Of a DNA stretch of 45,521 nucleotides, positions 26,772-37,058 are shown one piece after another; within the stretch, counting starts at the first letter, position 1; each line of letters starts with the position of its first letter. The position numbers were made by a program, and so were the translations under genes. The DNA is taken from the NCBI RefSeq assembly GCF_019061365.1, contig NZ_JAHPPD010000010.1, forward strand, positions 1-45,521, read 5' to 3'. The notes beneath the pieces are model-generated. The model had not been told where the DNA came from. It worked only from the letters and a program-made list of their open reading frames with translations, and searched no databases. This stretch comes from Lentilactobacillus dabitei. GTDB taxonomy: Bacteria; Bacillota; Bacilli; Lactobacillales; Lactobacillaceae.

Positions 26772-27590
26772 TTGAAAGTACGAAGAAGCGATCGGTTGAT
26801 TGACATGACCAGATACTTGCTTGAACGGCCCCATACGTTGATCCCGTTGACGTTTTTTGCTGAACGGTATGGGTCTGCCAAATCTTCAATTAGTGAAGAC
26901 CTAACAATTTTGAAACGAACTTTTCAAGCCAGGGGGACTGGCTTGCTTGAAACCATTCCTGGTGCTGCCGGGGGAACCCGGTTCTTGCCTTATATTTTAA
27001 AGGAAGAGGCTGTCCAAGTCGTTAATCACCTGATTGAACAGATGTCTTCCAACACCAGGTATTTGCCCGGTGGCTACGTTTATATGTCTGATTTACTGGG
27101 CAACCCAGCGACTTTAAGAGAAATTGGGCGGGTTTTTGCCACTCAATATCTTAATCAAGATGTGGATGCAGTGATGACCATCGCAACCAAGGGTGTGCCA
27201 ATTGCTCAAAGTGTTGCTGATTTCTTAAACGTTCCATTTGTGATCGTGAGACATGATACTGAAATCACCGAAGGCTCAACAGTTAATGTGAATTATGTAT
27301 CTGGCTCTTCTACCAGGATTGAAAAGATGTCGTTATCCAAACGAAGCCTCAAACCGGATTCCAACGTGCTGATCGTTGACGATTATATGCGTGGTGGCGG
27401 CACGGTTGGCGGAATGATTTCGATGGTTGAAGAGTTTGACGCGAATTTGATTGGCGTGGGAGTCGTTGCTGAAAGCACTGCACCAAACGGTCGCTCAATT
27501 GGCAATTACACGTCATTGATGCGAGTTGACGCCAAAGATAACACGGTTATTTCACAACCAGGAAATTACCTAGACAAGATTTTTAATTAG
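26772..27590 (+). CDS. purR: Purine operon repressor PurR
   Basis: A DNA-binding repressor of purine genes that responds to PRPP. The 272 residues have an N-terminal winged helix ([17 protein letters not shown] to [13 protein letters not shown]) and a C-terminal phosphoribosyltransferase-like domain whose PRPP loop reads [16 protein letters not shown] near residues 197-212. TTG 26772 is chosen because GAGGTGG precedes it and the protein then begins exactly like B. subtilis PurR; ATG 26745 has no SD. It is followed by glmU and prs, so the PRPP sensor and the PRPP synthase are neighbours. Confidence 0.93.
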   Translation: MKVRRSDRLIDMTRYLLERPHTLIPLTFFAERYGSAKSSISEDLTILKRTFQARGTGLLETIPGAAGGTRFLPYILKEEAVQVVNHLIEQMSSNTRYLPGGYVYMSDLLGNPATLREIGRVFATQYLNQDVDAVMTIATKGVPIAQSVADFLNVPFVIVRHDTEITEGSTVNVNYVSGSSTRIEKMSLSKRSLKPDSNVLIVDDYMRGGGTVGGMISMVEEFDANLIGVGVVAESTAPNGRSIGNYTSLMRVDAKDNTVISQPGNYLDKIFN

Positions 27591-27613
27591 AATGCATTGG
27601 GGAGACATTGATA

Positions 27614-28990
27614 ATGGCAACAAAGAATACAATCATATTGGCAGCTGGCAAAGGTACCCGAATGAAATCCAAGCTGTATAAGGTGCTCCATCGCCTATGC
27701 GGTAAAACGATGGTTGATCATGTGCTGACTGCTGTTGAAGGTGCTCACATGGACAATATTGTGACCGTTGTGGGATTCGGTGCTGATGCAGTTCGCGATA
27801 ACTTGGGTGATCGTACTCAGTATGTCGTTCAAGAAAAACAACTTGGAACTGGTCATGCCGTTTTGCAGGCAGAGCAGCTCTTAGGTCATTTAGACGGAAT
27901 GACGATGGTTGTCAGCGGAGATACCCCGCTGTTTACGACCAAAACATTTGAAGATTTATTTACTTATCACCAAAATAAAAAGGCCAAAGTCACAATTCTG
28001 ACTTCCAAAGCACCAAATCCGACTGGTTATGGCCGGATCGTGCGCAATGATTTGGGAATTGTTGAAAAAATTGTTGAGCAAAAGGATGCCACTAAAGAAG
28101 AGCAGGCGATCGATGAAATTAACACCGGTGTCTACGTATTTGACAACCGGGCCCTGTTCGAAGCGCTCCACAAGATTAACAATCACAATGCGCAAGGCGA
28201 GTACTATTTAACCGACGTCATTGAAATCTTGAAGGCAGAAGGTGAAACAATTGCTGCTTACAAGATGGCTGATTTTGACGAAACAATGGGGGTCAATGAT
28301 CGCTTGGCACTCGCAACGGCGACTAAAATCATGCGTTGTCGAATTAACCGTCAGCACATGAAAGATGGTATTTCGATGATTGATCCTGAGCGGACCTATA
28401 TCGATAGTGATGTCAAGATTGGCTCGGACACGATTATTGAACCAGGCGTCCAGCTCAAAGGACAGACAGTGATTGGTGAAGATTGTTATATCGGTGCTAA
28501 TTCTGAAATTCGTGATTCGATTATTCACGATCATGTCACTGTCACTTCTTCGTTAATTGAGCAGTCTGAAATGATGGACCACTCAGATATTGGTCCTAAT
28601 AGTCATCTGCGTCCTCAAGCAATGATTGGCAAGCATGTTCATCTTGGTAACTTTGTTGAAGTTAAGAAGGCCTCGATTGGTGAAGGCACCAAAGTCGGTC
28701 ATTTGACCTACGTTGGTAACGCCAAGCTTGGTAAGAACATCAATGTTGGCTGTGGGGTGATCTTCGTCAATTACGATGGCGCTCACAAACACGAAACCAC
28801 TGTTGGCGATGATTCCTTTATTGGAAGTAACTCCAATTTAATTGCGCCGCTTGAAGTAGCTGATCATTCATTTATTGCCGCCGGGTCAACGATTAACCGT
28901 CAAGTTAATCAATACGACATGGCGATTGCCCGTAGTCGGCAGACCAATAAACCTGGCTATTTTAAAAAATTACCATATCAAAAGGATTAA
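27614..28990 (+). CDS. glmU: Bifunctional UDP-GlcNAc pyrophosphorylase / GlcN-1-P acetyltransferase
   Basis: Makes UDP-GlcNAc for peptidoglycan and teichoic acids. Of 458 residues, the N-terminal uridyltransferase domain starts with [13 protein letters not shown] and has QLGTGHAV and VSGDTPLF. The C-terminal half is a left-handed beta-helix of hexapeptide repeats ([30 protein letters not shown]) with the acetyltransferase segment [19 protein letters not shown] 27614 has GGGGAG 9 bases upstream, while the TTG at 27608 is too close to it. Confidence 0.96.
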   Translation: MATKNTIILAAGKGTRMKSKLYKVLHRLCGKTMVDHVLTAVEGAHMDNIVTVVGFGADAVRDNLGDRTQYVVQEKQLGTGHAVLQAEQLLGHLDGMTMVVSGDTPLFTTKTFEDLFTYHQNKKAKVTILTSKAPNPTGYGRIVRNDLGIVEKIVEQKDATKEEQAIDEINTGVYVFDNRALFEALHKINNHNAQGEYYLTDVIEILKAEGETIAAYKMADFDETMGVNDRLALATATKIMRCRINRQHMKDGISMIDPERTYIDSDVKIGSDTIIEPGVQLKGQTVIGEDCYIGANSEIRDSIIHDHVTVTSSLIEQSEMMDHSDIGPNSHLRPQAMIGKHVHLGNFVEVKKASIGEGTKVGHLTYVGNAKLGKNINVGCGVIFVNYDGAHKHETTVGDDSFIGSNSNLIAPLEVADHSFIAAGSTINRQVNQYDMAIARSRQTNKPGYFKKLPYQKD

Positions 28991-28993
28991 CGC

Positions 28994-29028
28994 TGAAATT
29001 TTTAGCGAAAACATTGTATAATCAATGT
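28994..29028 (+). promoter_or_regulatory. prs promoter with symmetric arms around the -10
   Basis: TGAAAT (28994-28999), 17 bp, TATAAT (29017-29022). The -10 hexamer is flanked by a perfect inverted repeat, ACATTG (29011-29016) and CAATGT (29023-29028), a possible operator. Confidence 0.55.
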
Positions 29029-29069
29029 GGGAAAGCGAATTGAACTAATAAAACGTATGGGAGGATCAT

Positions 29070-30050
29070 ATGTCTCAGCAATATTTTGATTCTAAACTTA
29101 AAATTTTCGCGTTAAACTCTAACCGGCCATTAGCGGAAAAAATCGCCAAAACAGTTGGTGTACCGCTTGGCAAGACCTCCGTTGACCGGTTCAGTGATGG
29201 TGAAATCAGGATTAACATCGAAGAAAGTATTCGTGGTGATAATATCTTCATCATCCAATCAACTTCAGCTCCTGTGAACGATAATTTAATGGAACTATTA
29301 ATCATGGTAGATGCCTTAAGAAGAGCCAGTGCGGGAACAATTAATGTTGTGATTCCTTACTATGGTTACGCACGTCAGGATCGAAAGGCCCGATCACGTG
29401 AACCAATTACCGCCAAGTTAGTTGCAAATATGCTTCAAAAAGATGGTGTTGACCGGGTCGTATCACTCGATCTTCATGCTGCCCAGATCCAAGGCTTCTT
29501 CGATATCCCTGTCGATCATCTAATGGGGGCCCCATTACTAGCCGATCATTTTATCAAGCAAGGTTTCGGGAATGATGATGTCGTAGTTTCTCCTGATCAC
29601 GGTGGAGTTTCTCGGGCGCGCGCATTAGCTGAGTTTTTAAAGGCACCCATTGCCATTATTGACAAACGTCGTCCTCAAGCCAACGTTGCTGAAATTATGA
29701 ACATCATTGGTGATGTGTCAGGTAAACGTTGTTTAATGATTGATGATATGATTGACACTGCTGGGACAATTACGCTTGGTGCTCAAGCGCTAATGGATGC
29801 AGGAGCCTCTGAAGTTTATGCATGTTGTACTCATCCAGTATTGTCAGGTCCGGCAATTGAACGAATTAAAAAGTCACCAATCAAGCAGCTGGTTGTGACT
29901 GATACCATTCAGTTACCAAAAGAAAAACAGTTGGACAAGATCCAACAAGTTTCTGTTGGGCCGTTAATTGGTGATGCCATTAAACGGATCAATGAAGACA
30001 AGCCGGTAAGTCCACTCTTTAGAAATAGATTTCGTGGTGATAAGGGTTAA
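29070..30050 (+). CDS. prs: Ribose-phosphate pyrophosphokinase
   Basis: Makes PRPP from ribose 5-phosphate and ATP for purines, pyrimidines, His and Trp. The 326 residues include [18 protein letters not shown], the ATP-site segment [37 protein letters not shown] and the PRPP-binding loop [12 protein letters not shown]. Full length and intact. GGGAGG precedes the ATG. The stop overlaps the next start by one base (TAATG). Confidence 0.96.
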   Translation: MSQQYFDSKLKIFALNSNRPLAEKIAKTVGVPLGKTSVDRFSDGEIRINIEESIRGDNIFIIQSTSAPVNDNLMELLIMVDALRRASAGTINVVIPYYGYARQDRKARSREPITAKLVANMLQKDGVDRVVSLDLHAAQIQGFFDIPVDHLMGAPLLADHFIKQGFGNDDVVVSPDHGGVSRARALAEFLKAPIAIIDKRRPQANVAEIMNIIGDVSGKRCLMIDDMIDTAGTITLGAQALMDAGASEVYACCTHPVLSGPAIERIKKSPIKQLVVTDTIQLPKEKQLDKIQQVSVGPLIGDAIKRINEDKPVSPLFRNRFRGDKG

Positions 30051-30418
30051 TGGTTGAAAAGCTCAAAACGCACATAACAGCGACTAGTGTTGTTGGTATT
30101 TTAGTGATCAACTTGCTATTAGTTTTGTTTGGTGTCCCCAAAATTGCATTAGGTAACGCAGACTTTTTACTGGGGTTATTTTTAACCGTTTTGGCGTCAA
30201 TTTTCGTTGTCGGGTCCGGCCACCTGTTCACTGGCTGGCGGTTTATTCCAAAAAAGAAAAAAACGGATTTGGAATCAGAGAATGACCCTAAGCATCCTAA
30301 AGCAAAAGATGTTGCATCGATTAAAAATCAACCTATTAAGGTTAACAAATACGCTCGTTTTTGTATTGCAACGGGCGGTTTGCTAATTGCTTTGGGGATT
30401 ATACTCACGATTATTTAA
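30050..30418 (+). CDS. DUF3899-type small membrane protein
   Basis: 122 residues with three hydrophobic helices (about 12-30, 38-60 and 103-122) and a highly charged central stretch (KKKKTDLESENDPKHPKAKD). It resembles DUF3899 membrane proteins, whose function is unknown. The ATG overlaps the prs stop in TAATG and has AAGGG upstream, so it is translationally coupled to prs. The dispersed repeat B follows. Confidence 0.75.
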   Translation: MVEKLKTHITATSVVGILVINLLLVLFGVPKIALGNADFLLGLFLTVLASIFVVGSGHLFTGWRFIPKKKKTDLESENDPKHPKAKDVASIKNQPIKVNKYARFCIATGGLLIALGIILTII

Positions 30419-30429
30419 AGAATTAAATT

Positions 30430-30660
30430 GGGACGAAAGGTGCTTTGGCCCCTAGAATTTAACAAGAAAAACCAGTTATTCCAACATCAGGAATAACTGG
30501 TTTTTCTTGTTAAATTCTAGGATCAGCCGTTTATCGCAGCTTTTATCTGAATATCAGTAGTGATCCAAATGATGATCACTGATTGAAAATCAACAGAGGT
30601 TCCAGCCTCTTTTTGGCTTAAATGGCAGGGTTAGCCGTTTGTCGCAGGTTTTATCAATGT
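30430..30660. repeat. Dispersed hairpin repeat, copy B plus partial copy C
   Basis: The same design as 4617-4790: GGGACGAAAGG (30430-30440), a long hairpin, then GCCGTTTATCGCA (30526-30538). About 108 bp further on, a partial copy C has a terminator-like hairpin (AGAGG 30595-30599 with CCTCT 30606-30610 and T-run) followed by GCCGTTTGTCGCA (30634-30646) and TTTTATCAATGTAA. It fills most of the 308-bp gap between convergent genes, in which I see no gene. Confidence 0.75.
30451..30521. terminator. 32-bp perfect hairpin within repeat B
   Basis: Bases 30451-30482 are perfectly complementary to 30490-30521 with a 7-base loop. The A-rich and T-rich sections mid-stem make it a plausible bidirectional terminator for the converging genes. 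Confidence 0.75.
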
Positions 30661-30726
30661 AAATTTGGAAAGCCAAATTGTATTGATAAACAGGTCACCG
30701 ACTAATGTCTCAGCTTCATTTTGGCT

Positions 30727-31533
30727 TTATAATAAATATTTTTCTAACGCATACGCAACGCCATTTTCGGTATTAGGCTTGGTCACAAACGATGCGGCAT
30801 CCTTTACTTCTGCGATTCCGTTGTCCATTGCAACTCCCAAACCGGCATACTTAATCATCGTCAAATCATTTTCTTGATCACCCAATGCCATGACATTATC
30901 TGCCGTATAGCCCAACTTCTCAGCAAGTTCGCCCAATGTTTTACCTTTGTTCGCCTGTTTGCTCATAATCTCAATGAAGAATGGCTCGCTTTGGACGATG
31001 TAAAGTTGTTGCTGAAGGTCGGCGGGAATATTTTGATAGGCATTGCTAATCAACTTTGGATCATCAATCATCATCACTTTTGAAATGACAAGATCTCGTG
31101 AAATGTCTTCAGGTGCCCGGTATTTGACTGGTAGCCGGACCAGATAACTTTCGCCGATGGTATAGGGGCTTAGATCCCGATTAGTGGCATAAATTGTGTC
31201 AACGGTTTCTAATTGGAAGTGGACGCCAAATTTTCGACTCAGCATTTCAGTTTCCAAGAAATCATCGTAACTTAACGTGTGGTGGACGAGGATCTCACCG
31301 CCCAAGGTTTGGGCCATCGCACCATTAAAAGTGAGGGCAAATTCATCGGCACCATTAATGTTTAGACTGTCCAGATAGGGTTGAACGCCAGTCAGTGGCC
31401 GGCCACTCGCTAGGACCACCTTGATTCCTTTTTGCCTGACGGCGGTAATTGTGTCAATGGTGGCTTGAGCGAGTTGGTGCTTTTCGTTTAATAACGTGCC
31501 ATCGATATCGATAGCGACTAATTTGATGTCCAT
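30727..31533 (-). CDS. Cof-type HAD-IIB sugar-phosphatase
   Basis: A 268-residue haloacid dehalogenase phosphatase of the Cof/YidA group. Motif I is DIDGTLLN (8-15), motif II ASGRPLTG near 42, motif III Lys in the NKGKTLGELAEKLG segment near 197 and motif IV ALGDQENDLTMI near 215. It probably dephosphorylates small phosphorylated metabolites; the substrate is unknown. GAGGAG precedes the ATG at about 10 bases. It lies 23 bp after the HD gene, in a leftward operon lipL-HD-HAD. Confidence 0.9.
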   Translation of the reverse strand: MDIKLVAIDIDGTLLNEKHQLAQATIDTITAVRQKGIKVVLASGRPLTGVQPYLDSLNINGADEFALTFNGAMAQTLGGEILVHHTLSYDDFLETEMLSRKFGVHFQLETVDTIYATNRDLSPYTIGESYLVRLPVKYRAPEDISRDLVISKVMMIDDPKLISNAYQNIPADLQQQLYIVQSEPFFIEIMSKQANKGKTLGELAEKLGYTADNVMALGDQENDLTMIKYAGLGVAMDNGIAEVKDAASFVTKPNTENGVAYALEKYLL

Positions 31534-31556
31534 AGGGAATTCTCTCCTCTAAATTA

Positions 31557-32894
31557 TTATTTAATTAATTGATCGTTACGAATATGATGATTAAATTCAT
31601 CGTACTCGGGTTGGAACAGGTCAACATTTTCTTCTGGCCGGAGAATTTCTCGGGGGAAGAAGAAGCGGTTGTCACCAGTTTGCTTATCAGAGATGGCTCG
31701 TACCAGTGGGCTGATTGACGACAGCTCAATCAGCGAGCCGTCATTTTGCATCAGTTGAATTTGTTTTTTGCCAGGTCGATAGGCATCGTAAGGAAGGTCA
31801 AAACTGTTGTCAGTCGCGGTATAGTACTTGGGATTAAACCCAGACTGCTCAATGATTTCCCTCAGGCGGGGCAAGAGGTCCTTGGTTGAATCATCAAACT
31901 TAACCGATTTGAGTGGCTTGCGGTCAATAAACCTGCTTGCTAAATTACTCAGTAAGTCATCCGGGTATCGTTTCCAATGGATGAAGTAGGTATTCAAGAC
32001 ACCATCATCTAGTTGCAAATAATCATCTAAGTTAAAATCGTGATGGAAAAATGGCAACAGAAGGTAAGGCGTTTGGGGATTATGCTTTAAGCCTTCTTCA
32101 CTGAAAATTTCGTTGGCCCGTTGTAACAAACGATTTAAGATCACTTCCATTGCTCTGGAAACGGGATGGAAATAAACCTGTTGATACATTTGGAACCGGC
32201 TGACGATATAATCTTCGACAGCGTGCATGCCGCTCATTTCGAAACAGATACCGTCTTTGTAAGGCCGCATCACTTCCAAAATCCTTGAAAGGTCAAATGT
32301 CCCATACTTAACGCCGGTGTTATAGGCATCTCGCAGTAGGTAGTCCATTCGATCAGCGTCAAGTTGACTGGAAATCATCTCGACAACTTGGCGATTTGGA
32401 TAGGTCTTACCGATGACACTGGCAACCTTCTCCGGGAAGTCGGGACTGACCCGTTCGAGGACGTGATTAATTTCGGTCGTATGAGAAGTAATAATATCTC
32501 GGGTGATCTTTTCGTGGTCTGTTCCGAAGATATGCTCAAAGGTGTGGGAATAAGCGCCATGACCAATATCGTGAAGAAGCGCAGCACATAGGGTCACCAC
32601 TTTTTCGGAATCATTCCAGAGGCCATCCCCTGGTTGAGTAGACAGCCAGTTTTCTTCAAATGATTCGATGATCCGGCGAGCAATTTCGTAAACGCCAAGT
32701 GAATGGGCAAAGCGGGTGTGTTCTGCGCCATGAAAAATCAAAGAGGTCGTGCCCAGTTGATGAATTCGGCGTAATCGTTGGAACTCACTGGTATTAATTA
32801 GGTCAAGGATGACTTGATATTTGACGTGGACATAGTTATGAACCGGGTCGCGGAAGACCTTTTCTCTCTCAAGTAGTTGATGTGCGTAATCCAA
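31557..32894 (-). CDS. HD-domain phosphohydrolase (YwfO-like)
   Basis: 445 residues of the dGTPase-like HD superfamily. The metal site is visible as RFAHSLGVYE near 61, LLHDIGHGAYSHTFEH near 107-122 and LDADRMDYLLRDA near 180. The C-terminal part resembles B. subtilis YwfO. A nucleotide triphosphohydrolase role is inference. The start is TTG (MDYAHQLLE) with a strong AAGGAGG 8 bases upstream. It lies 12 bp after lipL. Confidence 0.85.
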   Translation of the reverse strand: MDYAHQLLEREKVFRDPVHNYVHVKYQVILDLINTSEFQRLRRIHQLGTTSLIFHGAEHTRFAHSLGVYEIARRIIESFEENWLSTQPGDGLWNDSEKVVTLCAALLHDIGHGAYSHTFEHIFGTDHEKITRDIITSHTTEINHVLERVSPDFPEKVASVIGKTYPNRQVVEMISSQLDADRMDYLLRDAYNTGVKYGTFDLSRILEVMRPYKDGICFEMSGMHAVEDYIVSRFQMYQQVYFHPVSRAMEVILNRLLQRANEIFSEEGLKHNPQTPYLLLPFFHHDFNLDDYLQLDDGVLNTYFIHWKRYPDDLLSNLASRFIDRKPLKSVKFDDSTKDLLPRLREIIEQSGFNPKYYTATDNSFDLPYDAYRPGKKQIQLMQNDGSLIELSSISPLVRAISDKQTGDNRFFFPREILRPEENVDLFQPEYDEFNHHIRNDQLIK

Positions 32895-32906
32895 AAAATT
32901 GCCTCC

Positions 32907-33734
32907 TTAGACAATTGGTAACTGATCATTTCGCAATTGAATTTTTTTTAGTTGGGTTGCTTGTTCCGTAGTGAATTGGCTGGAACGCAGAAATTCAGGA
33001 GCGGATGATAAATCAACCGACTCACCTTGCTGGGTTAAAGTTGTCAGGAGTTGTTGTTTGACTTTCGGGATGGTGATGGTTGGTAAGCCAAGTGCCGCTA
33101 AAGTCGTCATCGTTGTTTTGTCGACGGTTGGGAATTGCCAACGATCCTGGGTGTAGGCGCCACTCTGAGTGTAGAAGTCTGCCACTGTTTGGCTTCGGAA
33201 ATCCTGATTGCCACTGACGCTCATATACAACATTAACACCAAGGCATTCGGCGTTCGCCGCTGGGCAATTCCAGCAAACTTTAGATCGTTGACGCTCAAG
33301 TCAAATTTCCCGGGACAGTATGAATGAACAATTTCATAGGTTTTGATTGGAAGACTTGGCCAACACAGCTGAATTAATCCAGCGATTTCTTCATAGGCTT
33401 CATCAACCGAATAAGTGGTTCGGGCCAACGGGATAAATAACGAAATATTCAAGACGTCAGGATCACTGACCACAGCCAAGCCACCGGAATTTCTCAGAAA
33501 ATAATCAAAATGATTGCTTTTTAACGATTTGAGTCCCAAACTCAGCTTTGGTAAGTGACGATCATTAATGCCCAAGATGAGAGTGGGCTGTTCGGTTGTC
33601 CAAAAATGAAGAAAGGGCCGCTGAAATTTATCACAAATTTCAAGTAGGGCATTCGTGTCTGCAAAGCTTGTTAACTTCTCTTCACTTGAATATGTTTGAT
33701 TAATCACGGTGATTGGAACGTTTGCAAGCTTCAT
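32907..33734 (-). CDS. lipL: Octanoyl-[GcvH]:protein N-octanoyltransferase (LipL-like)
   Basis: A biotin/lipoate protein ligase-fold enzyme that in B. subtilis moves octanoyl or lipoyl groups from GcvH to E2 subunits. Among 275 residues, RNSGGLAVVSDPDVLNISL (81-99) matches the ligand-binding loop. SYCPGKFDLSVNDLKFAGIAQRR carries the catalytic Cys140 and Lys152, which separate LipL from LplA. The family usually has RRxGGGAVxHD, so the loop is somewhat diverged. ATG 33734 has GGAGG 7 bases upstream; the TTG six codons earlier is inside that SD. Confidence 0.82.
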   Translation of the reverse strand: MKLANVPITVINQTYSSEEKLTSFADTNALLEICDKFQRPFLHFWTTEQPTLILGINDRHLPKLSLGLKSLKSNHFDYFLRNSGGLAVVSDPDVLNISLFIPLARTTYSVDEAYEEIAGLIQLCWPSLPIKTYEIVHSYCPGKFDLSVNDLKFAGIAQRRTPNALVLMLYMSVSGNQDFRSQTVADFYTQSGAYTQDRWQFPTVDKTTMTTLAALGLPTITIPKVKQQLLTTLTQQGESVDLSSAPEFLRSSQFTTEQATQLKKIQLRNDQLPIV

Positions 33735-33768
33735 CTCATGTCCTCCATTCAAAATAGCAACTTAATTA

Positions 33769-33777
33769 ATTATAACA
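33769..33777 (-). promoter_or_regulatory. Extended -10 promoter for the lipL operon
   Basis: On the minus strand the sequence reads TGTTATAAT, an extended -10, about 35 bp before lipL. The -35 is not clear. Confidence 0.45.
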
Positions 33778-33918
33778 GAATCCGCTACCAATATTGAATA
33801 AGATCCGTTAAAGGCTTGCAGCCAAACTGATCATTTAAAGATAAAATGGGTGCTAAATTCGGGTTGAGGTTATATAATGTATTAGTTAGGCAAGTAGTAG
33901 AGTTAAAGAAGGTGTATT

Positions 33919-34353
33919 ATGGATAATTTGGCAACTGGCGTTCCAGTTCAAATTCATTTAGAGACGAATATTGTGCAAAGTGGCGAGGAATCGAACTTTG
34001 TCTTTGATGTCACTGGTCAACTTGTTCAAGTTGGGACCAGCATCTACATTAGATACACTGAGGACGCTGAAGAAGGACCGGTACCAGTCACCATTAAGAT
34101 CATGGATAACGGTGACATCAAATTAACCCGTTCGGCCACTAACCGTTTGCAATTGTTATTCAGTCAGGGTAAACGGGTTGCTGCGCGTTATCGGACACCC
34201 TATGGACTTTTGGACGTTCAGACAGTAACATCTGCGTTGGATGCAGAAATCCTGGATCAACCATTGCGTGGTAAAGTTGGAATTGATTATTTACTATATG
34301 CTGGTAATGAACTGTTGGGCAAATACAATATTCGATTGCAATTTACAATTTAA
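33919..34353 (+). CDS. DUF1934 protein (YwiB-like)
   Basis: A 144-residue beta-rich protein resembling YwiB/DUF1934, a calycin-like small barrel of unknown function. Recognised by position before rpoE and by the pattern of alternating strands (VPVQIHLETNIVQSGE, YIRYTED, LLYAGNELLGKYNIRLQF). AGAAGGTG precedes the ATG. A -10 TATAAT (33873-33878) lies 40 bp upstream without a good -35. Confidence 0.82.
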   Translation: MDNLATGVPVQIHLETNIVQSGEESNFVFDVTGQLVQVGTSIYIRYTEDAEEGPVPVTIKIMDNGDIKLTRSATNRLQLLFSQGKRVAARYRTPYGLLDVQTVTSALDAEILDQPLRGKVGIDYLLYAGNELLGKYNIRLQFTI

Positions 34354-34369
34354 TCGAGTATAGTAATTT

Positions 34370-34391
34370 TTAGACTGTTGTTAGACTGTTG
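34370..34391 (+). repeat. Perfect tandem 11-bp duplication before rpoE
   Basis: TTAGACTGTTG occurs twice head to tail (34370-34380 and 34381-34391), ending right at the rpoE SD. It is probably a slippage duplication. Confidence 0.8.
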
Positions 34392-34408
34392 AAAGGACGT
34401 GTACCAGT

Positions 34409-35044
34409 TTGGAATTAGAAGTCTTTAAAGGCCAAAACAAAAACGAACTATCGATGATTGAAGTAGCTCACGCAATCTTAGCAAAACACGGTGACACAAT
34501 GCCATTTGTGGATTTAGCTAATGAGGTGCAGTCATACTTGGGCGATAGTAACAAAGAGATCCGTGATCGTTTGTCACAATTTTATACAGATCTCAACATT
34601 GATGGTAGCTTTATTTCACTTGGTGACAATCTTTGGGGACTACGAACATGGTACCCATACGAATCAATTGATGAAGCGACTGTCCACGCTGAAGAGGATG
34701 AAGATCGACCGAAGCGCAAAAAGCGTCGGAAGGTTAATGCCTTCCTTGCTGATGCTTCTGACGATGATGACGTCATTGATTACGATGACGACGACCCAGA
34801 AGATCAAGACGATGACGATTTCGTAGAAGACGACGATGGCACCGACGATGACGATAGCAGTGAAGATCTCGGTAAGTACAATAAGGATCTGGCAGACATC
34901 GACGACAGTACCGATGATGCTAGTGATGAGGACTTACCAGATGGCATCGAGGGTCAGCTGAATGAATTGAATGATGACGATGATGATGATTCGTTCGGTG
35001 ATGATGGTGACGACGATGATTACAATTCAAAAGATAATCAATAA
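34409..35044 (+). CDS. rpoE: RNA polymerase delta subunit
   Basis: A Gram-positive RNA polymerase accessory subunit that increases promoter selectivity and recycling. The 211 residues have a folded N-terminal domain (about 1-85; [35 protein letters not shown]), a short basic patch [10 protein letters not shown], then a very long disordered Asp/Glu tail (about 105-211). The tail is the usual nucleic-acid mimic and is rather long here. TTG 34409 has AAAGGA about 11 bases upstream, a wide spacing; no better in-frame start is seen. Confidence 0.95.
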   Translation: MELEVFKGQNKNELSMIEVAHAILAKHGDTMPFVDLANEVQSYLGDSNKEIRDRLSQFYTDLNIDGSFISLGDNLWGLRTWYPYESIDEATVHAEEDEDRPKRKKRRKVNAFLADASDDDDVIDYDDDDPEDQDDDDFVEDDDGTDDDDSSEDLGKYNKDLADIDDSTDDASDEDLPDGIEGQLNELNDDDDDDSFGDDGDDDDYNSKDNQ

Positions 35045-35047
35045 TTC

Positions 35048-35158
35048 TTGACTAATTTCCAAAAAGTATGTATTATATTTTTTGGGCTCCTTGAGTTTTC
35101 AAGGACATCTGAACGATGATTAATTGTTCCCTATTCACTTATGGATAGGGATTTTTTT
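35048..35158 (+). promoter_or_regulatory. pyrG promoter and CTP-responsive attenuator
   Basis: TTGACT (35048-35053), 17 bp, TATTAT (35071-35076), then a start at GGGC (35084-35087). The leader has a small hairpin (35089-35094 with 35099-35104) and a terminator: TCCCTAT (35128-35134) with ATAGGGA (35145-35151), then T7. In B. subtilis the pyrG transcript starts GGGC; when CTP is scarce, extra Gs are added at the 5' end and the G-run pairs with the C/U side of the terminator. Every part needed is present here. Confidence 0.85.
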
Positions 35159-35166
35159 ATTTGTGA

Positions 35167-36819
<1,653 letters not shown>

Positions 36820-36836
36820 TAAGTCCATTTTTGGGC

Positions 36837-36869
36837 AAGGGGTTGGGGCGTAATGCCCTGACCCTTTTT
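36837..36869 (+). terminator. Terminator after pyrG
   Basis: A G-rich 5' arm (36838-36849) pairs with GCCCTGACCC (36855-36864), with some G-T pairs, followed by T5. Confidence 0.75.
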
Positions 36870-36941
36870 CGTAAAGTGCGGGTGTTCAAAGAGAATGGCT
36901 TTGGCTTCTTTGATTTAATCCATGAACACCACACACTATCA

Positions 36942-36969
36942 TTGTGTTTCCTGTCACACATTGTATAAT
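36942..36969 (+). promoter_or_regulatory. murA promoter
   Basis: TTGTGT (36942-36947), 16 bp, TATAAT (36964-36969). Just upstream (about 36876-36930) two nested weak inverted repeats, GTGTTC with GAACAC and TCAAAGA with TCTTTGA, may be a hairpin or operator. Confidence 0.6.
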
Positions 36970-37058
36970 TCAACTAAAGGGATTGTATTTTGCAAGCTTT
37001 TTCTTTAAGATGTTTCATAGCATTAAAAATGTTCGATTGTAAAAGTGAGGAAAGTTTG

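Noticed and set aside
34780-35040. GAT/GAC-rich low-complexity stretch that could be taken for a DNA repeat
   Set aside because: It is the coding sequence of the acidic tail of the RNA polymerase delta subunit, normal for this protein.
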